Shown: positions 1 through 10,809 of the stretch, in pieces
Numbering within the stretch: the first letter of the stretch is position 1
Layout of the letters: each line of letters opens with the position of its first letter
Assembly (NCBI GenBank): GCA_033220425.1
Contig: CM065648.1
Span: 4,340,001-4,404,000, forward strand
DNA length: 64,000 bases
Direction: 5' to 3'
DNA from: Lepraria neglecta
Lineage: Eukaryota; Ascomycota; Lecanoromycetes; Lecanorales; Stereocaulaceae
Notes under the pieces: model-generated
What the model was told of the DNA's origin: nothing
Database searches by the model: none
The model's input: only the letters and a program-made list of their open reading frames with translations
Position numbers and translations under genes: made by a program

Positions 1-124
1 CACGCAATTCAGGCTCCGGGCCTTCGTGATCGCCCAAAGTTCTTGACGATATCCTATTCTAATCACCGAAGATAGGGGATTCCCAGTCGTTGATAGATGT
101 CTATCTATTCATGGCTTCGTATCC

Positions 125-953
125 TTAAACATAAAACTTGAGACATCTACCATCGTCGTGTGCCCCTTTGCATTCTAGCCCGCATACTCTTGCTCCACAT
201 TTCATGCACTTGATAGTCCCCCAGTAGCCGCAGATCTCACAAAATTGTCGTTGAGGTTTCCCTGTAGGTGGCGGACCAGTACGAGCGGCGTTATACGACA
301 GTGGAGGAGCGGACAGGAGGGCTTCCATGACTTCTTCAGATGGCGCAACAGGCACGTAGGACTTGAGCAGTAGATCGTCATCTAGAGGGTCTCTTGTTGC
401 CGAAGGCGGAAGTCCACCAACAGATCTAGGTGCATTTTGCGAAGCTCCGCTACCAGGAATGGCCTGTAATTCGGACGTAGAGGCACGCTTTAGGTTTGGA
501 ATCGGTTTGGTGCGAGAAGTTGCTGTAGACGTCCCTGTGTGTTGCTGGGCAATTGCAGCCTCTTCATCAGCAAGGTGGTTCGCGAAGGTCTTTTGTGACA
601 TGAGTATGCGTCGAACATTTAGGGTAGTCTTTTTCGATGCTGCGTCCAAGGTCAGAGACCTCTAATCCCAGATGACGAGAATCTCTAAGGGCCTCACCTC
701 TCCCAGCATTGTCTTTCGGAACGGGAATCTGAACATCACGATGACTGTCCTTATCCAACTCCGCCAAGTGCTTGAGGACCGCATTCTGCTGTCTCACGGT
801 AGTGTCCCCGCCTGCAAGACCTAATGATCTTGCAGCGCGCTTTTTCCCACTCGTTTGCTGTGCAGGTGCTTGAAAGGTTCCAGCGTCAGGGACGAGTGCA
901 TAGCCTGGAGCTCTGACTGATGTCGAATTTGGAAGGACTTCGACGTGAGGCAT
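125..953 (-). CDS. SWC6: SWR1 complex subunit SWC6/VPS71 (HIT-type zinc finger)
   Basis: Predicted subunit of the SWR1 chromatin remodeller, which exchanges H2A for H2A.Z in the nucleus. Two exons: 953-698 and 639-125, with a 58-nt GT-AG intron at 640-697. The splice joins ...NAGR to ASKKTTLNVRR in one frame and gives 256 aa. The C-terminus carries the HIT zinc finger: CEICGYWGTIKCMKCGARVC followed by CKGAHDDGRC, so all Cys/His ligands are present. Upstream of it, TTLNVRRILMSQKTFANHL matches the conserved Vps71/ZNHIT1 segment. The family assignment rests on that segment plus the terminal zf-HIT. It is divergent from aox, with a short inverted-repeat element between them. A 36-nt intron ending at 662 was also possible but is very short and out of frame. 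Confidence 0.9.
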
Positions 954-1894
954 GATGGCAGGCTATCAGGCATTAGTGGCTATTGATATTTTACCGGCCC
1001 ATAGCTGTATAGAGAGCTAACGAGCTTGTCAACATTGTAAGGTGAATAAGTGTCATCGAGGGCCAGTGAGCGGCTAGAACTAATCCTCGATTAGTATCTG
1101 TCTAGAAGGATTCACCCCCTAACCGTCTATTTGCTCTAGGTCTACAAATTGGATGTTTGATAGAAAACTTTTTGCGTACAAAGTAGTATATCTCATAGAT
1201 CTCTATTATTTTTGTACCAATGCCTTTGCTGAAGCTCGCTTGGTTGGCGAACTATAGAGCTCTGCAGATTTTCGCTTTCTGCGCCTAGGAGGCCCTAGAG
1301 CCATACACCAGGAGTAGAAAGATCGGGAATTCCGGGCTTCAGCCCTAAAAGGCTGGCCGGTTAGGGTGCAGCCGGTTAGGGGGTGAATCCTTCTAGCTTC
1401 ACGCGCTTTCTGTGGAAGCATTTGCCCCGCTTGCTTCTTTGTCACGCATCTTTCTTCAATCACAAGGTATCATTGCGCGGTTGCAGTCAAGCAGAAGGTA
1501 GTGAATCGCATTCATTGTCCAAACAGAGCAGTAACGTCACGCGCGCGTCTGATCTTTCTACGTGCCTTTCACGGAAGGTAGGTCCGAAATTTCCCGACTC
1601 CGCTATTTCCTCGTGGCGGAGCTCTAATACTGAAGCAACTCAGCGTGCGTTCGTTTCTGCTTACCTGTTCAAGACATCTGTCTTCGTGTTGGCATTTCTG
1701 ACTGTAGCGCGTGATACGATTATGTGGAGCTGCACGAAGATGATTCGGGCGGTGAATCATACATAAGGGGCAAATGTACATTTGCCTTAGATTCTTTACC
1801 TTACTCATCATAGACAACAAAGACTTTCCTAAAGTTTCTACCTACCTATACTCATACTTTCACATTCCTAACACTACTCATACCTTAATCACAG
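954..1894. promoter_or_regulatory. Divergent intergenic region between SWC6 and aox
   Basis: This 941-bp gap separates two divergent start codons and must hold both promoters. Its middle (1102-1396) is an inverted-repeat element described separately. The aox-proximal part (about 1780-1894) is rich in CT and AT with many ACCTA/CATAC motifs, as expected of a fungal 5' leader. No ORF in it looks coding. Confidence 0.6.
1102..1396. mobile_element. MITE-like element with perfect inverted ends
   Basis: The first and last 24 bases are exact reverse complements. The ends can be read as TA-GAAGGATTCACCCCCTAACC... and its mirror, so a TA dinucleotide flanks both sides, as left by Tc1/mariner-type insertion. 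The interior (about 250 bp) has no coding capacity. A second GGCCGGTTAGGG motif lies inside the right end. A shorter relative with diverged ends lies at 54997-55097. Confidence 0.8.
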
Positions 1895-3051
1895 ATGTAT
1901 GCATCGGCGTGGCCAACCGCAACATCCCTCATTCACAGAGGAGCTACAGCAAACCTATCCCAAGCAATCCATCTTTTCGATACCTCAGCTACTCCATATA
2001 TCAAGCCATGTGCGGGTTACTTGTTAGCTCAGCGCCCCGGGCTCTCTTCAAGACGACAATTCACTACCATGCCGCGCACACAATTGCAGGAGAAGTACTT
2101 CGCGCCTGCTAAGACTGAGAATATAAAGATCACTCCTCCAGCATGGCAACACCCCGTATACACGGAGCAACAGATGAATGCCATCAAAGTGGCTCATCGC
2201 GAAACGAAGACGTGGTCTGACTGGATAGCCATTTTAATGGTCAGACAATTACGATGGGGCATGGATATAGCGACTGGGTATAGCCATCCCAATGACGAGG
2301 CCAGGAAACAAGGCAGCTATCTTGGCCTGGCAAAGATCAGGAGCTGGTTCGGCCGATCTCCAATGACTGAACGGAAATGGCTCATGAGGTTCCTCTTCCT
2401 GGAGAGCGTCGCTGGAGTCCCTGGGATGGTCGCTGGTTCTGTCCGACATTTGCACAGCTTACGCCGCTTGAGAAGAGACAATGGATGGTAAGACCCTTGT
2501 GAGCCATTCCTAAGCTGAACCGGGCTGACAGTGCTCATAGGATCGAGACTCTCCTCGAAGAAGCCTACAACGAGCGGATGCATCTTCTGACCTTCATGAA
2601 GATGGCAGAGCCAGGTCGATTCATGAAGCTGATGATAATTGGTGCCCAAGGCGTCTACTACAACGCCTTCTTCATCTCGTACCTAATGTCGGCTCGAACC
2701 TGCCATCGATTCGTCGGCTACCTGGAGGAAGAAGCCGTGCTCACGTACACACTTGCCATTGCTGATATCGACGCCGGAAAACTTCCCCAGTGGCAGAAGC
2801 TCGAAGCTCCAGAGATTGCTGTGAAGTATTGGAATATGCCTGAGGGTCGTCGGACGATGCGAGATCTACTGCTCTACATTCGTGCAGATGAGGCCAAGCA
2901 TCGTGAGGTCAATCATACTTTGGGCAATCTAGAGCAGAAAGTGGATCCGAATCCGTTTGTGAGCGAGTACGAAGATCCGAGTCGGCCGCATCCGTCGAAA
3001 GGGATTGAGAACATCAAGCCTACCGGCTGGGACAGAAAAGAAGTAATTTGA
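1895..3051 (+). CDS. aox1: Mitochondrial alternative oxidase
   Basis: Cyanide-resistant ubiquinol oxidase of the inner mitochondrial membrane, a di-iron protein that reduces oxygen without pumping protons. Two exons, 1895-2487 and 2541-3051, with a 53-nt intron whose junction restores ...[18 protein letters not shown] (367 aa). Iron-ligand motifs are all present: LES in [24 protein letters not shown] and RADEAKH. The first roughly 55 residues are rich in Ser, Thr, Arg and Ala and lack acidic residues, as in a mitochondrial targeting peptide. The family usually has LET at the first motif; the glutamate ligand is kept here. It is divergent from SWC6. Expression is often stress-induced in this family; the sequence does not show how here. 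Confidence 0.97.
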
Positions 3052-3618
3052 TGGGTCGGAATAGATTTGGAGCGGCTTAGCAGTTGGCGCTTGGGGGAAT
3101 CTCTACTCTCATGAATGATAGAGGGATATGAAATTGGGCTTGCGGGCCAGTCGGCCTTGTGATGAGGCGCGAACAGTGATTCCATATGTACTTTGTACCA
3201 GGAAAAACAAAATACCGAAAGTGGATGGACGCCACTCATAGCGTCTCAACATAAATGACAGTGACATGTACCTTCCCACGTGACTTGACATTGATGCAGA
3301 GTTTCAAGCCTCACAGGGAAGCTCCAAGGGAAAACTAGCCTATTTGCAGGACCCCGCCGCTTATCGATAGCAAGCTAGACCCGCCCACAGTCCCGCACCA
3401 AACCAAAGCCCAAGCCTCAGTAGCCCACAAAATACAGCATTCCTTCTCTCCATTACTAGCTCAAGCTCGCCTCTTACAGTCTGTCCTTTACTCCAATTGA
3501 CTCAGTAGAAGCTATACCGTTGCAGCCGTTGCTTATCCACGTGGCCGTTGCTGCCTTTCATCCGCGCTTGGCTGCAGACAACGCCCTCGAAGCGATCGGC
3601 AGATCCCTGCGCCAGACC
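3052..3618. other. Intergenic region, aox 3' side and promoter of the zinc-finger gene
   Basis: This 567-bp gap holds the aox 3' flank and the 5' flank of the next gene. A pyrimidine-rich stretch (about 3440-3500) precedes the ATG at 3619. I see no repeat or RNA gene. Confidence 0.5.
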
Positions 3619-5247
3619 ATGCCACCGAAGTCTTCCTTTACAAGCTCATTCTCAGCTTCTGATGCCAATAATGAGGTTGTCTGTCCATTGAGGAACCACG
3701 ATGGCTCCAATTGTCGGAAGAGATGTCTCGGCGTGAGTCCCCGCAGCTCCCCCGGCGGCACCAGAGAGCATGTGGAGCTTTCGCCAAGGGAGAGCTTGCT
3801 AACGATCAATTGATCTACAGGAGAAGCGCTACCGGTCTATGCAGGAGCACATTAGAAGAGCCCATCCAGAACACTATATTGCAAAGCTTCCTGCGACCGA
3901 GGAGAGCTTCCAGCTTATGATAAACACCCCACCTTCTGAGCGCCCACCACCACCTCCACCTCAACAACCCCCTCCACCAACGCAGCCGTTTGGGAAGTCA
4001 GGTACGCCAACATCTACAGCCATTGATGAGCACCGCTGATGGAATAGTCTACGGCCATGAAAGAGATGCATACCCCGGGAATCAGAGCTCGCCCGCACCT
4101 CCGCGAAGCTTGGAAGACCAATATCCAGCTGCAGCCACAGCCGCCGTAGCTCTAGCACAGCTCCACAATCATCGGCCAGACTCGGATTGGGGATCTGAAG
4201 CTGTAGGTCGACTCATTTAAATAATCGAGACGCCTTTTCAAGCTCGATTGGTCACTGACAGCTGCTGCCCTAGGATTATGCCTCCGAAAATGAAAGGAAA
4301 CAACCACGAATGCACTCTTCCATTGAGCTGCCGCCCATACAGAACCATATAAATCAACAATCGATGCCTCCCTTCCACTCACCAAGACCTCGAGAGCTGC
4401 TACCATCTATGATGGCACACTCTCCTCCTGGTCGTTCCTCAACCTTACCCCCGCTACAGAGAAAGGAATCAATTAAAAGGAACAAGCCTGCAAGACCTCG
4501 AAAGTCTTCCATAACAGAGAACAGCAGGAAGCCGAAGCACGAAAAGAAAACCTCCAAAGATTTTTCAAGCTTCTCAAGGAGAATGAGCCTCGAGGGCAGG
4601 AAAGCTTTCTCGGCTGAGCCACCAGGAGCTAGGGAAGCATTTATGGGCAAGAGGTGGGAAGACCTGGTCGAAGCAGCCGCGTCCGCAACGGAAGCCGATT
4701 CGGACAGAGACCTGACTCCTGCAAGACCCACTTTCGCCCCATCTTTCTTGGAAATTTGCTCACCGCGCAACAGATACCGCAGTCTCCCTCCTCAATCAAG
4801 CACGCCTCCCTCCCACCATTTTCCTCCGTCTCCCACAACCAATCGTACAAAGCCTCGCCCCTCGGAAATGCTCTCACGCCTCCACCCTCACACTCCCTTG
4901 CAGGTCCAGCCCCCTTTCCCTCCGTTGAAACCTCCCTCGACTCTTCCCACTCAACCCAATCATCCGGCCACAATTTTCACATACCCTCTTCTGGTCTCTC
5001 AAACTCCTCCGACACCACCTCACCTACCTTTTATGTTGGGAGCCAGCCCGTGCAGATATATTGTGCCGGGTGCAGGAGGCTGAGTCTCTTAGGGGACAGC
5101 TATGCGTGCACCGAGTGTATCTCCGGTTTCTGCAGCGATTGCGTGTATAGATTGAGCAGTGAGCAGCACTCGGGAAGAGTGAGACCGTGTCCGAGGTGTT
5201 CAGCGTTGGGGTCGCGGTATAAGCCATTTCAATTGGAATTTCGGTGA
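3619..5247 (+). CDS. Fungal zinc-finger protein with C-terminal RING-like cysteine cluster
   Basis: Five exons: 3619-3732, 3821-4001, 4048-4202, 4274-4720 and 4774-5247, total 456 aa. Introns 1-3 are GT-AG. Intron 4 (4721-4773) begins GCAAGA and ends CAACAG, so it is a GC-AG intron; it restores DLTP-IPQSPSS. The N-terminus has CPLRNHDGSNCRKRC followed, after intron 1, by EKRYRSMQEHIRRAHPEHY, a C2H2-like finger split by the intron. The middle is low-complexity and rich in Pro and Ser. The C-terminus has CAGCRRLSLLGDSYACTECISGFCSDC...CPRC, a treble-clef or RING-like cluster. I recall this architecture as a conserved fungal protein of unknown function, possibly a nuclear regulator or E3 ligase. 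The exact biochemical role cannot be read from the sequence. Confidence 0.8.
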
Positions 5248-5765
5248 CGAGCTTGGAAATTAGGAGGTCGGGATTGGAAAGGATTCATGGCCTGTCAGAC
5301 GTCACGCATTTTGGTTAGCCTGGGAGGAGAGGGATCTTTGGCGTTTGAGATCAACTTGTAGATAGAACGGCTGGACGGCAGGAGTCTGAAGAAGAATCAC
5401 TGGATGAAAAAGGGGTACAACGCTGTCAGCCAAAAAGTACATAATCTCGCTCGCTCTGTGCAGTGCACAGCGCAGTCACATAGATTTCTACCATTTAAGC
5501 AGATATTTCCAAGGTGGCATGATCTGTGAGATTTGAGCAATATATCATCCATCGTCATAATTCTAGGGCTTGTCACTTGAGACCGCACCCATGACAATGG
5601 CAAGAGCTTTGCGCTCCGAAGCCTCATGCATCTTGCATCTTGCAGGACTTAATCCCACATAAGTTCAACTCACCGGCTAACATTTCGACGTGCTCCTCAT
5701 GATGGCTTCAAGTTTCTCAACCCTCTCATGCTCCAACCAAGGCCCATCTTCCCATCGCGCATCCC
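5248..5765. other. Convergent intergenic region
   Basis: This 518-bp gap lies between two convergent genes, so it holds both 3' ends. No ORF here resembles a protein family, and I see no repeat. Confidence 0.5.
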
Positions 5766-7373
5766 TTACTCGCCGCCACCACCATAACTCCTCACCCGGC
5801 TCCAAATAAACGCTTTATCATTCTTCAGCCCAAACTCCGCCCAATCAGCCGTCAGCTTGTTATAACTCCAATACCCCCTCCACACCAACTTATTGTTCCT
5901 CGTAGCCCCCGCGCCATTTCTGGCATTCATAAGTTGCAGTGCCATTTTGTAGATGTATTTCGGGTTAGGATGTCCGGCGTCCGCGCCTTCGGTTTGAATA
6001 TGGACAATGCCCTCATCTTCCTCTTCCTCATCCTTTTTGGCTTGGTGGGGGTCCCCGCTGAGCTTCCACCGGCCGCGCAAGGCATTGTTCATCACAGCAC
6101 TTGGTAGACCGCCGGCGTGATGGGTGTGCATGTTTTCTTTTGTGAGGTGGTGGACTACCTCTCCTGGTTCTGTTGTGGTGAGAAGAGAGGCGCAGGTGCC
6201 GCCGCGGAAGAAGCGCAGATAGCGGTAGTATGTCACGATATGGACAGGTGTGTTGAATGTAACCTGGCTGGCGGTGTTGCCGCCGGGGCGAATGTAGTTC
6301 ACGGTGCTGATGTAGCAGCCATTGAAGCGGAGGCGGGGCCGCAGGTGAAACATGCGTTTGTAGGTTGGGTAGGTATCTGTGAGGGGGAATGGGTCAGGTA
6401 TGGGAATGGGTTCGAAAATGCTGAGGGCTGGGAGTTCGTTATCCAGATCATCGATGGAGAGGGGGAGAGGCCCGCCGGTAATGGTGCGGGTCCATTTGTA
6501 ATGCATGCCTGCGAATCCGACTTCGGGGCCTAAGCAGATGTCTTTCCATATTCTGTCTTCGGTGGATACTAGGTAGGCGAGGCGTTTGCAGACGAGAGAA
6601 AGGCGGGCGAAGGAGCCGACATCTGTGATGGCGGTTTGGAGGAGGATATTGATCAGGATCTCAGAGGGAGCGGTAGAGAACGGACATGGCGGTGGTGGAG
6701 ATGCTTCTGTTGGGGGCTCCGCGGGCGGTATGGACAGACAGGAGAAAGAGGATATGAGTTGGGATATAGATGATGCGGGGGGCCCGTCTAGGGAGTGGTG
6801 GGCGGGATTGGGAACTGTGACAGCGGCATTGGATGGGTTGGAATTGGTCGGTTTCGATTTGAATGAGGAAGGAGGGAAATGCTTGTTCTTGTAGAGGCGG
6901 TCGACGCCTGCGTCGAGCTGGGATAGAGATCAGTGGGTAGAGCGTTTGACATGGAGGATCGCATGGCGTACTCTATATGCCTTCCGATAATGGCTCAGAC
7001 TGTCTCCTAGATTGCCTTCTGTCTCTCTTTCCACTGCTCGTTCATAGTGTTCCAATGCCGAGCTTGGCTCCTGCCTCGTGCTTGGATGTATTCCCTCTCC
7101 AGCTTCCCCCAACTTTCGTAGCTCATCCTGATTTTCCAAGTCATGATAAGCATGCTCTCCAAACTCATCAGCTTCTTCAGTTTCCCGGTATGGTTTGTGG
7201 AAGGTTGGAGCTGCAGTCCGATCAGGTTGCGTTGTTCCACTGCTTCTTCTATGTGGTGACCCCGCTGGCCTTGCAGGTTTGCTAGAGAACGCCGCAACCC
7301 TCGAGCGCGCAGAAACTTCTTCCTGCCATTGTTGACGGAATCTCTCGAGCTCTTCGGCAGTGTCCCCTGCCAT
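5766..7373 (-). CDS. HRT3: F-box protein of the HRT3/Pof7/FBXO9 type
   Basis: Substrate-recognition subunit of an SCF ubiquitin ligase. Two exons, 7373-6972 and 6917-5766, with a 54-nt intron (6918-6971). The splice joins SHYRKAYR to LDAGVDRLYKNKHFPP (517 aa). The N-terminal third has a tetratricopeptide-like helix pair (ALEHYERAVERETEGNLGDSLSHYRKAYRLDAGVDRLY). The F-box follows: PSEILINILLQTA...SFARLSLVCKRLAYLV...IWKDIC. The C-terminal half matches the conserved FBXO9/Hrt3 region (YKRMFHLRPRLRFNGCYIS, PVHIVTYYRYLRFF, GRWKL). An acidic stretch (KKDEEEEDEG) interrupts the C-terminal domain. Confidence 0.9.
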
Positions 7374-7463
7374 CTCTAGAGATTTATTTTACGAGTCCAA
7401 AATTGGTGCTCGTTGATGGGTATGTACATGAGTTTTGCAGAAGCGGAATGGCATGGAATCATA
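7374..7463. other. 5' flank of the F-box gene up to the transposon
   Basis: About 90 bp between the F-box start codon and the transposon end. The promoter of the F-box gene is therefore abutted by, or has been replaced by, the inserted element. Confidence 0.4.
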
Positions 7464-8583
7464 CCCCCCAAACCGCCACTCCCCCCAAACCGCTAGCCGC
7501 TAAGCCTAATTGGGAGCGCTAATAAATGATTTATCAATGCCACTATTCAATGCCTCCATTCCATTGTATTGCATGGCCATGTGGCCCAATTGGAGCTCTA
7601 CAAGAGGCCCGGAGGCAGTGGACTAGTAGTGGAAGAGGCCCTGCTATTCAGACAAGCCATATCTCATGTGGTTGGTGCAGCATATCTATCTAAATCCTCG
7701 AATATATAACTCTGCTTGCGATATCATATTCCAATTCGAACTCGAAATCAGGCCTGAAAACGCGATTGCAATGCTTTCCTCGACCTGTACCTCCTTCTTC
7801 ATTAGGCATAACGCCTATTTAAGGAGTCGCCGTGGCTTCCTGATAATTCGACCTCCCTGTATAGCCACTGGAGTGGGCGATAGCTCTCGCATAAGGACTG
7901 GCTACTCCGGCCTCGCTAATATATCTGATACGTTTCAGGGTCACTGGCGATGTTGTTCCTGTCTTTATCTATAGGCGGAAGGAACTTCGTTTTTAGATCA
8001 GGATAGCGATTGAAGAACTTCTCAACCTAGTGATTGCCTAGGTCTTTTATATAAGCTCTCTTTCGAAGTATCTGCTGGGCTATAGACCGCAATTGCATAA
8101 CCCTTAGTGGCCACCCCCATTTTCCGAGTTGTATTATCCATCTGGCGATTGCGGCTTCTTCTGCTGGTGATAGCAATTTTTGCTCCTGGCTGACTTCATT
8201 CCTTGATCTGGCATCCTTTGATTCGATCTCGTAGAGTAGTCCGACTAATTCGGAACCGAGTAGCGATCTGGCAAGTCGATTCGGCTTGTGGTGTTCCAAT
8301 GGTTTCGTGATAATAGTTTATAGCCAACAGGATCCTTTGCTCTTTCGGGAGCTCCAGAGGGCCTATCTGGAGGTCTTCTTGCTCTGGTAGATCAGATAGA
8401 AGGTCGGCAGGGTCGTCAGAGCCGTGGAGCGTTGATATGGCCATTACGGTGGCATGCAATGGGTGGAATGGAGGAGTTTGAGTATGATTTTCGACATACC
8501 ATTTGATAGCTTGCCTAATTAGGTTTAGCGGCTGGCGGTTTGGGGGAACTGGCGGTTTGGGGGCGGTTTGGTGGTTGGGGGGG
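7464..8583 (-). mobile_element. Decayed pogo/Fot1-type DNA transposon with long inverted ends
   Basis: Left end 7464-7512 (CCCCCCAAACCGCCAC...) is matched on the other strand by about 8517-8563. Both ends contain two copies of a CCCCCAAACCG unit followed by a GCCGCTAA motif. The match continues inward to a CTCCATTCCA...TTGCATG block, so the inverted repeats are roughly 100 bp with mismatches. The right end carries one extra repeat unit (to about 8583), so the exact outer boundary is uncertain. A TA precedes the left end. Between them lies a broken transposase on the minus strand (described separately). At about 1.1 kb the element is shorter than a full pogo-like transposon (usually near 2 kb), so it is an internal deletion derivative. 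Confidence 0.75.
7916..8460 (-). pseudogene. Broken pogo/Fot1-family transposase, N-terminal part only
   Basis: Minus-strand reading shows the DNA-binding half of a CENP-B/pogo transposase. A psq-like helix-turn-helix (ILLAINYYHET...IATRFRISRTTLRDRIKG) is followed, in another frame, by LSPAEEAAIARWIIQLGKWGWPLRV and then NH*VEKFFNRYPDLKTKF. There is one frameshift near 8215. A TAG (8027-8029) replaces the Trp expected in LGNHW-VEKF, and another TAG lies at 7916-7918. The catalytic DDE domain is missing. Trp-to-TAG change is a C:G to T:A transition, as expected from RIP or methylcytosine deamination. Confidence 0.8.
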
Positions 8584-8899
8584 CAATACGAGTAGCGCCA
8601 ACAGGAATAAAGAACTGCCGCCAAGTCTGGACTTTTCACACCAACGTTTAACGCTCGAATGGGCCACTGGTTGTACTGGAAAATCTTAATTTAGGCTTGG
8701 CTGCCCCACAAATTGCTATGCGGATGCTGACAGTGCATTTGAATTACGGAAGTGGCGGAGACTACATTGGCTGGCTTTTTATCAAATAACTGTCCTCTCC
8801 GAGTGTATGTGAAATACTTGTGACTGCATGGGAGGAACATTTGATGGAAGTTACATGAACAGGTACCAGGCAACGTATTGATATCCAAAGAGAAGAGCC
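8584..8899. other. 5' flank of the flavoprotein gene
   Basis: 316 bp between the transposon and the next start codon. It must hold the promoter of the gene at 8900. I see no repeat or additional ORF. Confidence 0.4.
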
Positions 8900-10809
8900 A
8901 TGATTCACACAAGGCCGATTTCCTTTCATGAAGGGGAGCGGAAAATTCAACGTTTGTTACATGTCCCCAGTCAAGACAACCCCACTTCTCCTGGCCTCAC
9001 TCTAGATGCTACACGCCTACTGCATTTGTCTTCTTTGATAGCTATTGGGACGATAGACAGTGAGGGACGTCCATGGACCACGCTTTTGGGAGGTGAACCT
9101 GGCTTCGCAAGATCACTGGGACAATCTATCATTGGAATCAAGACTCTGGTGGACAGAAAGCATGACCCGGTCATTGATGTCCTGGTGGGCGGCCAACAGG
9201 ATGGAGAAGTGCAAGAGGTGGGAAACGGAGGCCGGATTGTATCTGCTCTAGTTATTCATTTAGCCACAAGAGACCGTATCAAACTATGGGGTAAAATGGT
9301 CGCTGGTGCATTGGGACATCATGGACCAGAAGCTGAGGAGGAAGAAGATGGGGCAGCAGAAGTCCAGCTTGTCTTTGCCATACAGCAAAGCCTACGTAAG
9401 CATCTCAGGCTGTACATTAGCTTACTCCAAGGCTCAGACAACAGCTAGGCAACTGCCCGAAATATCTGAACAAGAAGAACATCATCCCAGCCAGACCCGA
9501 ACCTGTATTATTATCAGACTCGCCTATACTGTGTGACCGAGCGCTGGAATTGTTAGCAAAGGCGGACATGTTTTTCATTTCCTCCCACCATGAATTGAAC
9601 ATGGGCACAAATCATCGGGGCGGTCCACCAGGCTTCGTTCGCGTGGAAAAGAACGACAGGTCAGGGACCGTGTTGGTATATCCTGAGCTCAGTGGCAATA
9701 GGCTGTACCAGACGCTGGGAAACCTTTACACCAATCCTCGGGCGGGCATGATATTTCCAGACTTCGACACAGGCGATGCACTCTACGTCACCGGTACTAC
9801 TGAGATCGCGATTGGCAAAGATGCAGCGGCGGTATTGCCACGCTCCAACGTTGTCGTCAAGATACATGTGGTAGCTGCTCGCTTTGTCCAACGAAGCCTG
9901 GCTTTCCACGGGGAACTTGGAGAAAGGTCGCCGTACAATCCTCCGGTTCGATTCCTCCCTACTGAGCGAGCTCAAGCTCTTCCTGATGTGCAAGCCAAGA
10001 ATAGCAAGGTGGCTTACGCAAATCTTTTGGCGAGGGACTTGCTCACACCTACGATCGCACGGTTCAAATTCGGAGTTACCGATCCTGAAGCGGCAGGACG
10101 ATGGAAGCCGGGGCAGTATGTTGCGTTGGCTTTCGAAGACGAGTTGTCACTTGGATATAGTCACATGAGGGATGATGATCCCAAAAGTCTAAACGACGAC
10201 TACGTGCGAACCTTCACTGTGTCATCATCGCCCGGTGGTCCCCGTGGTAGCCCATCACCCTGCGGCAAACTTCCTGACGACGAATTTGAGGTTACTATTC
10301 GAAATGTTGGAGCGGTTACGGATTTTATGTTTCGACAGAATATTCGAGCTGGGCTAGAAGTTCCACTGAAAGGGTTTGGAGGAACATTCACCATCGAGCA
10401 AGGTCCAATGGAGATAGTACCATTCGTTGCTGGAGGTATAGGGATCACACCCCTACTTGCTCACTTGCCACTTTTGGACTTGAATCGCATACGACTATTC
10501 TGGACAGTCAATGTTCGAGACATTGGACTTGTGTTGGATGTTTTCTCGCGATGTCCTTCCTTAGCTCCGTCCACCAGGGTCTTTGTATCACGGCTCGATG
10601 AGCTTTCTCCTGCGGAAAGCCAAGAGACTATTGAGAAGCTTGAGCGTTCTGGGGCTCACGTTAACACTAGACGTATGCTAGCTTCCGATGTTGAAGGACA
10701 CCAGGAGCTGTCATCAACCTGGTACTTGTGCGCAGGTGCTCCTCTTCGCAAGTCCCTCTTGATGTGGTTGTCAGGTCGGAAGGTTCTCTACGAGGATTTC
10801 AACTATTAA
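8900..10809 (+). CDS. Two-domain flavoprotein: PNPOx-like FMN domain plus ferredoxin-NADP+ reductase-like domain
   Basis: Two exons, 8900-9395 and 9449-10809, with a 53-nt intron; the splice gives QQSL-RNCPKYLNKKNI (618 aa). The N-terminal half resembles pyridoxamine-5'-phosphate-oxidase-like split barrels (IGTIDSEGRPWTTLLGG; RNCPKYLN; FFISSHHELNMGTNHRGGPPGFVRV). The C-terminal half has the FAD-binding RTFTVSSSPG motif (RxYS type), VPLKGFGGTFTI, and the NAD(P)-binding VPFVAGGIGITPLLAHL plus YLCAGAPLRKSL. It probably shuttles electrons from NAD(P)H through FAD to an FMN-bound substrate or partner; the substrate is unknown. A C-terminal 2Fe-2S domain found in some relatives is absent. Bacterial relatives with this fusion are known to me, so ancient horizontal transfer is possible but unproven. 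Confidence 0.85.

Noticed and set aside
662-697. A 36-nt intron in SWC6
   Set aside because: Very short and out of frame; the 58-nt intron ending at 640 restores the conserved reading frame.
4654-4773. Frameshift mutation in the zinc-finger gene
   Set aside because: A GC-AG intron with branch-point-like motif restores the frame and the conserved sequence, so mutation is not needed.
6117-6894. Plus-strand frames opposite the HRT3-type gene
   Set aside because: They lie antisense to a gene with a clear F-box family match and show no family resemblance.
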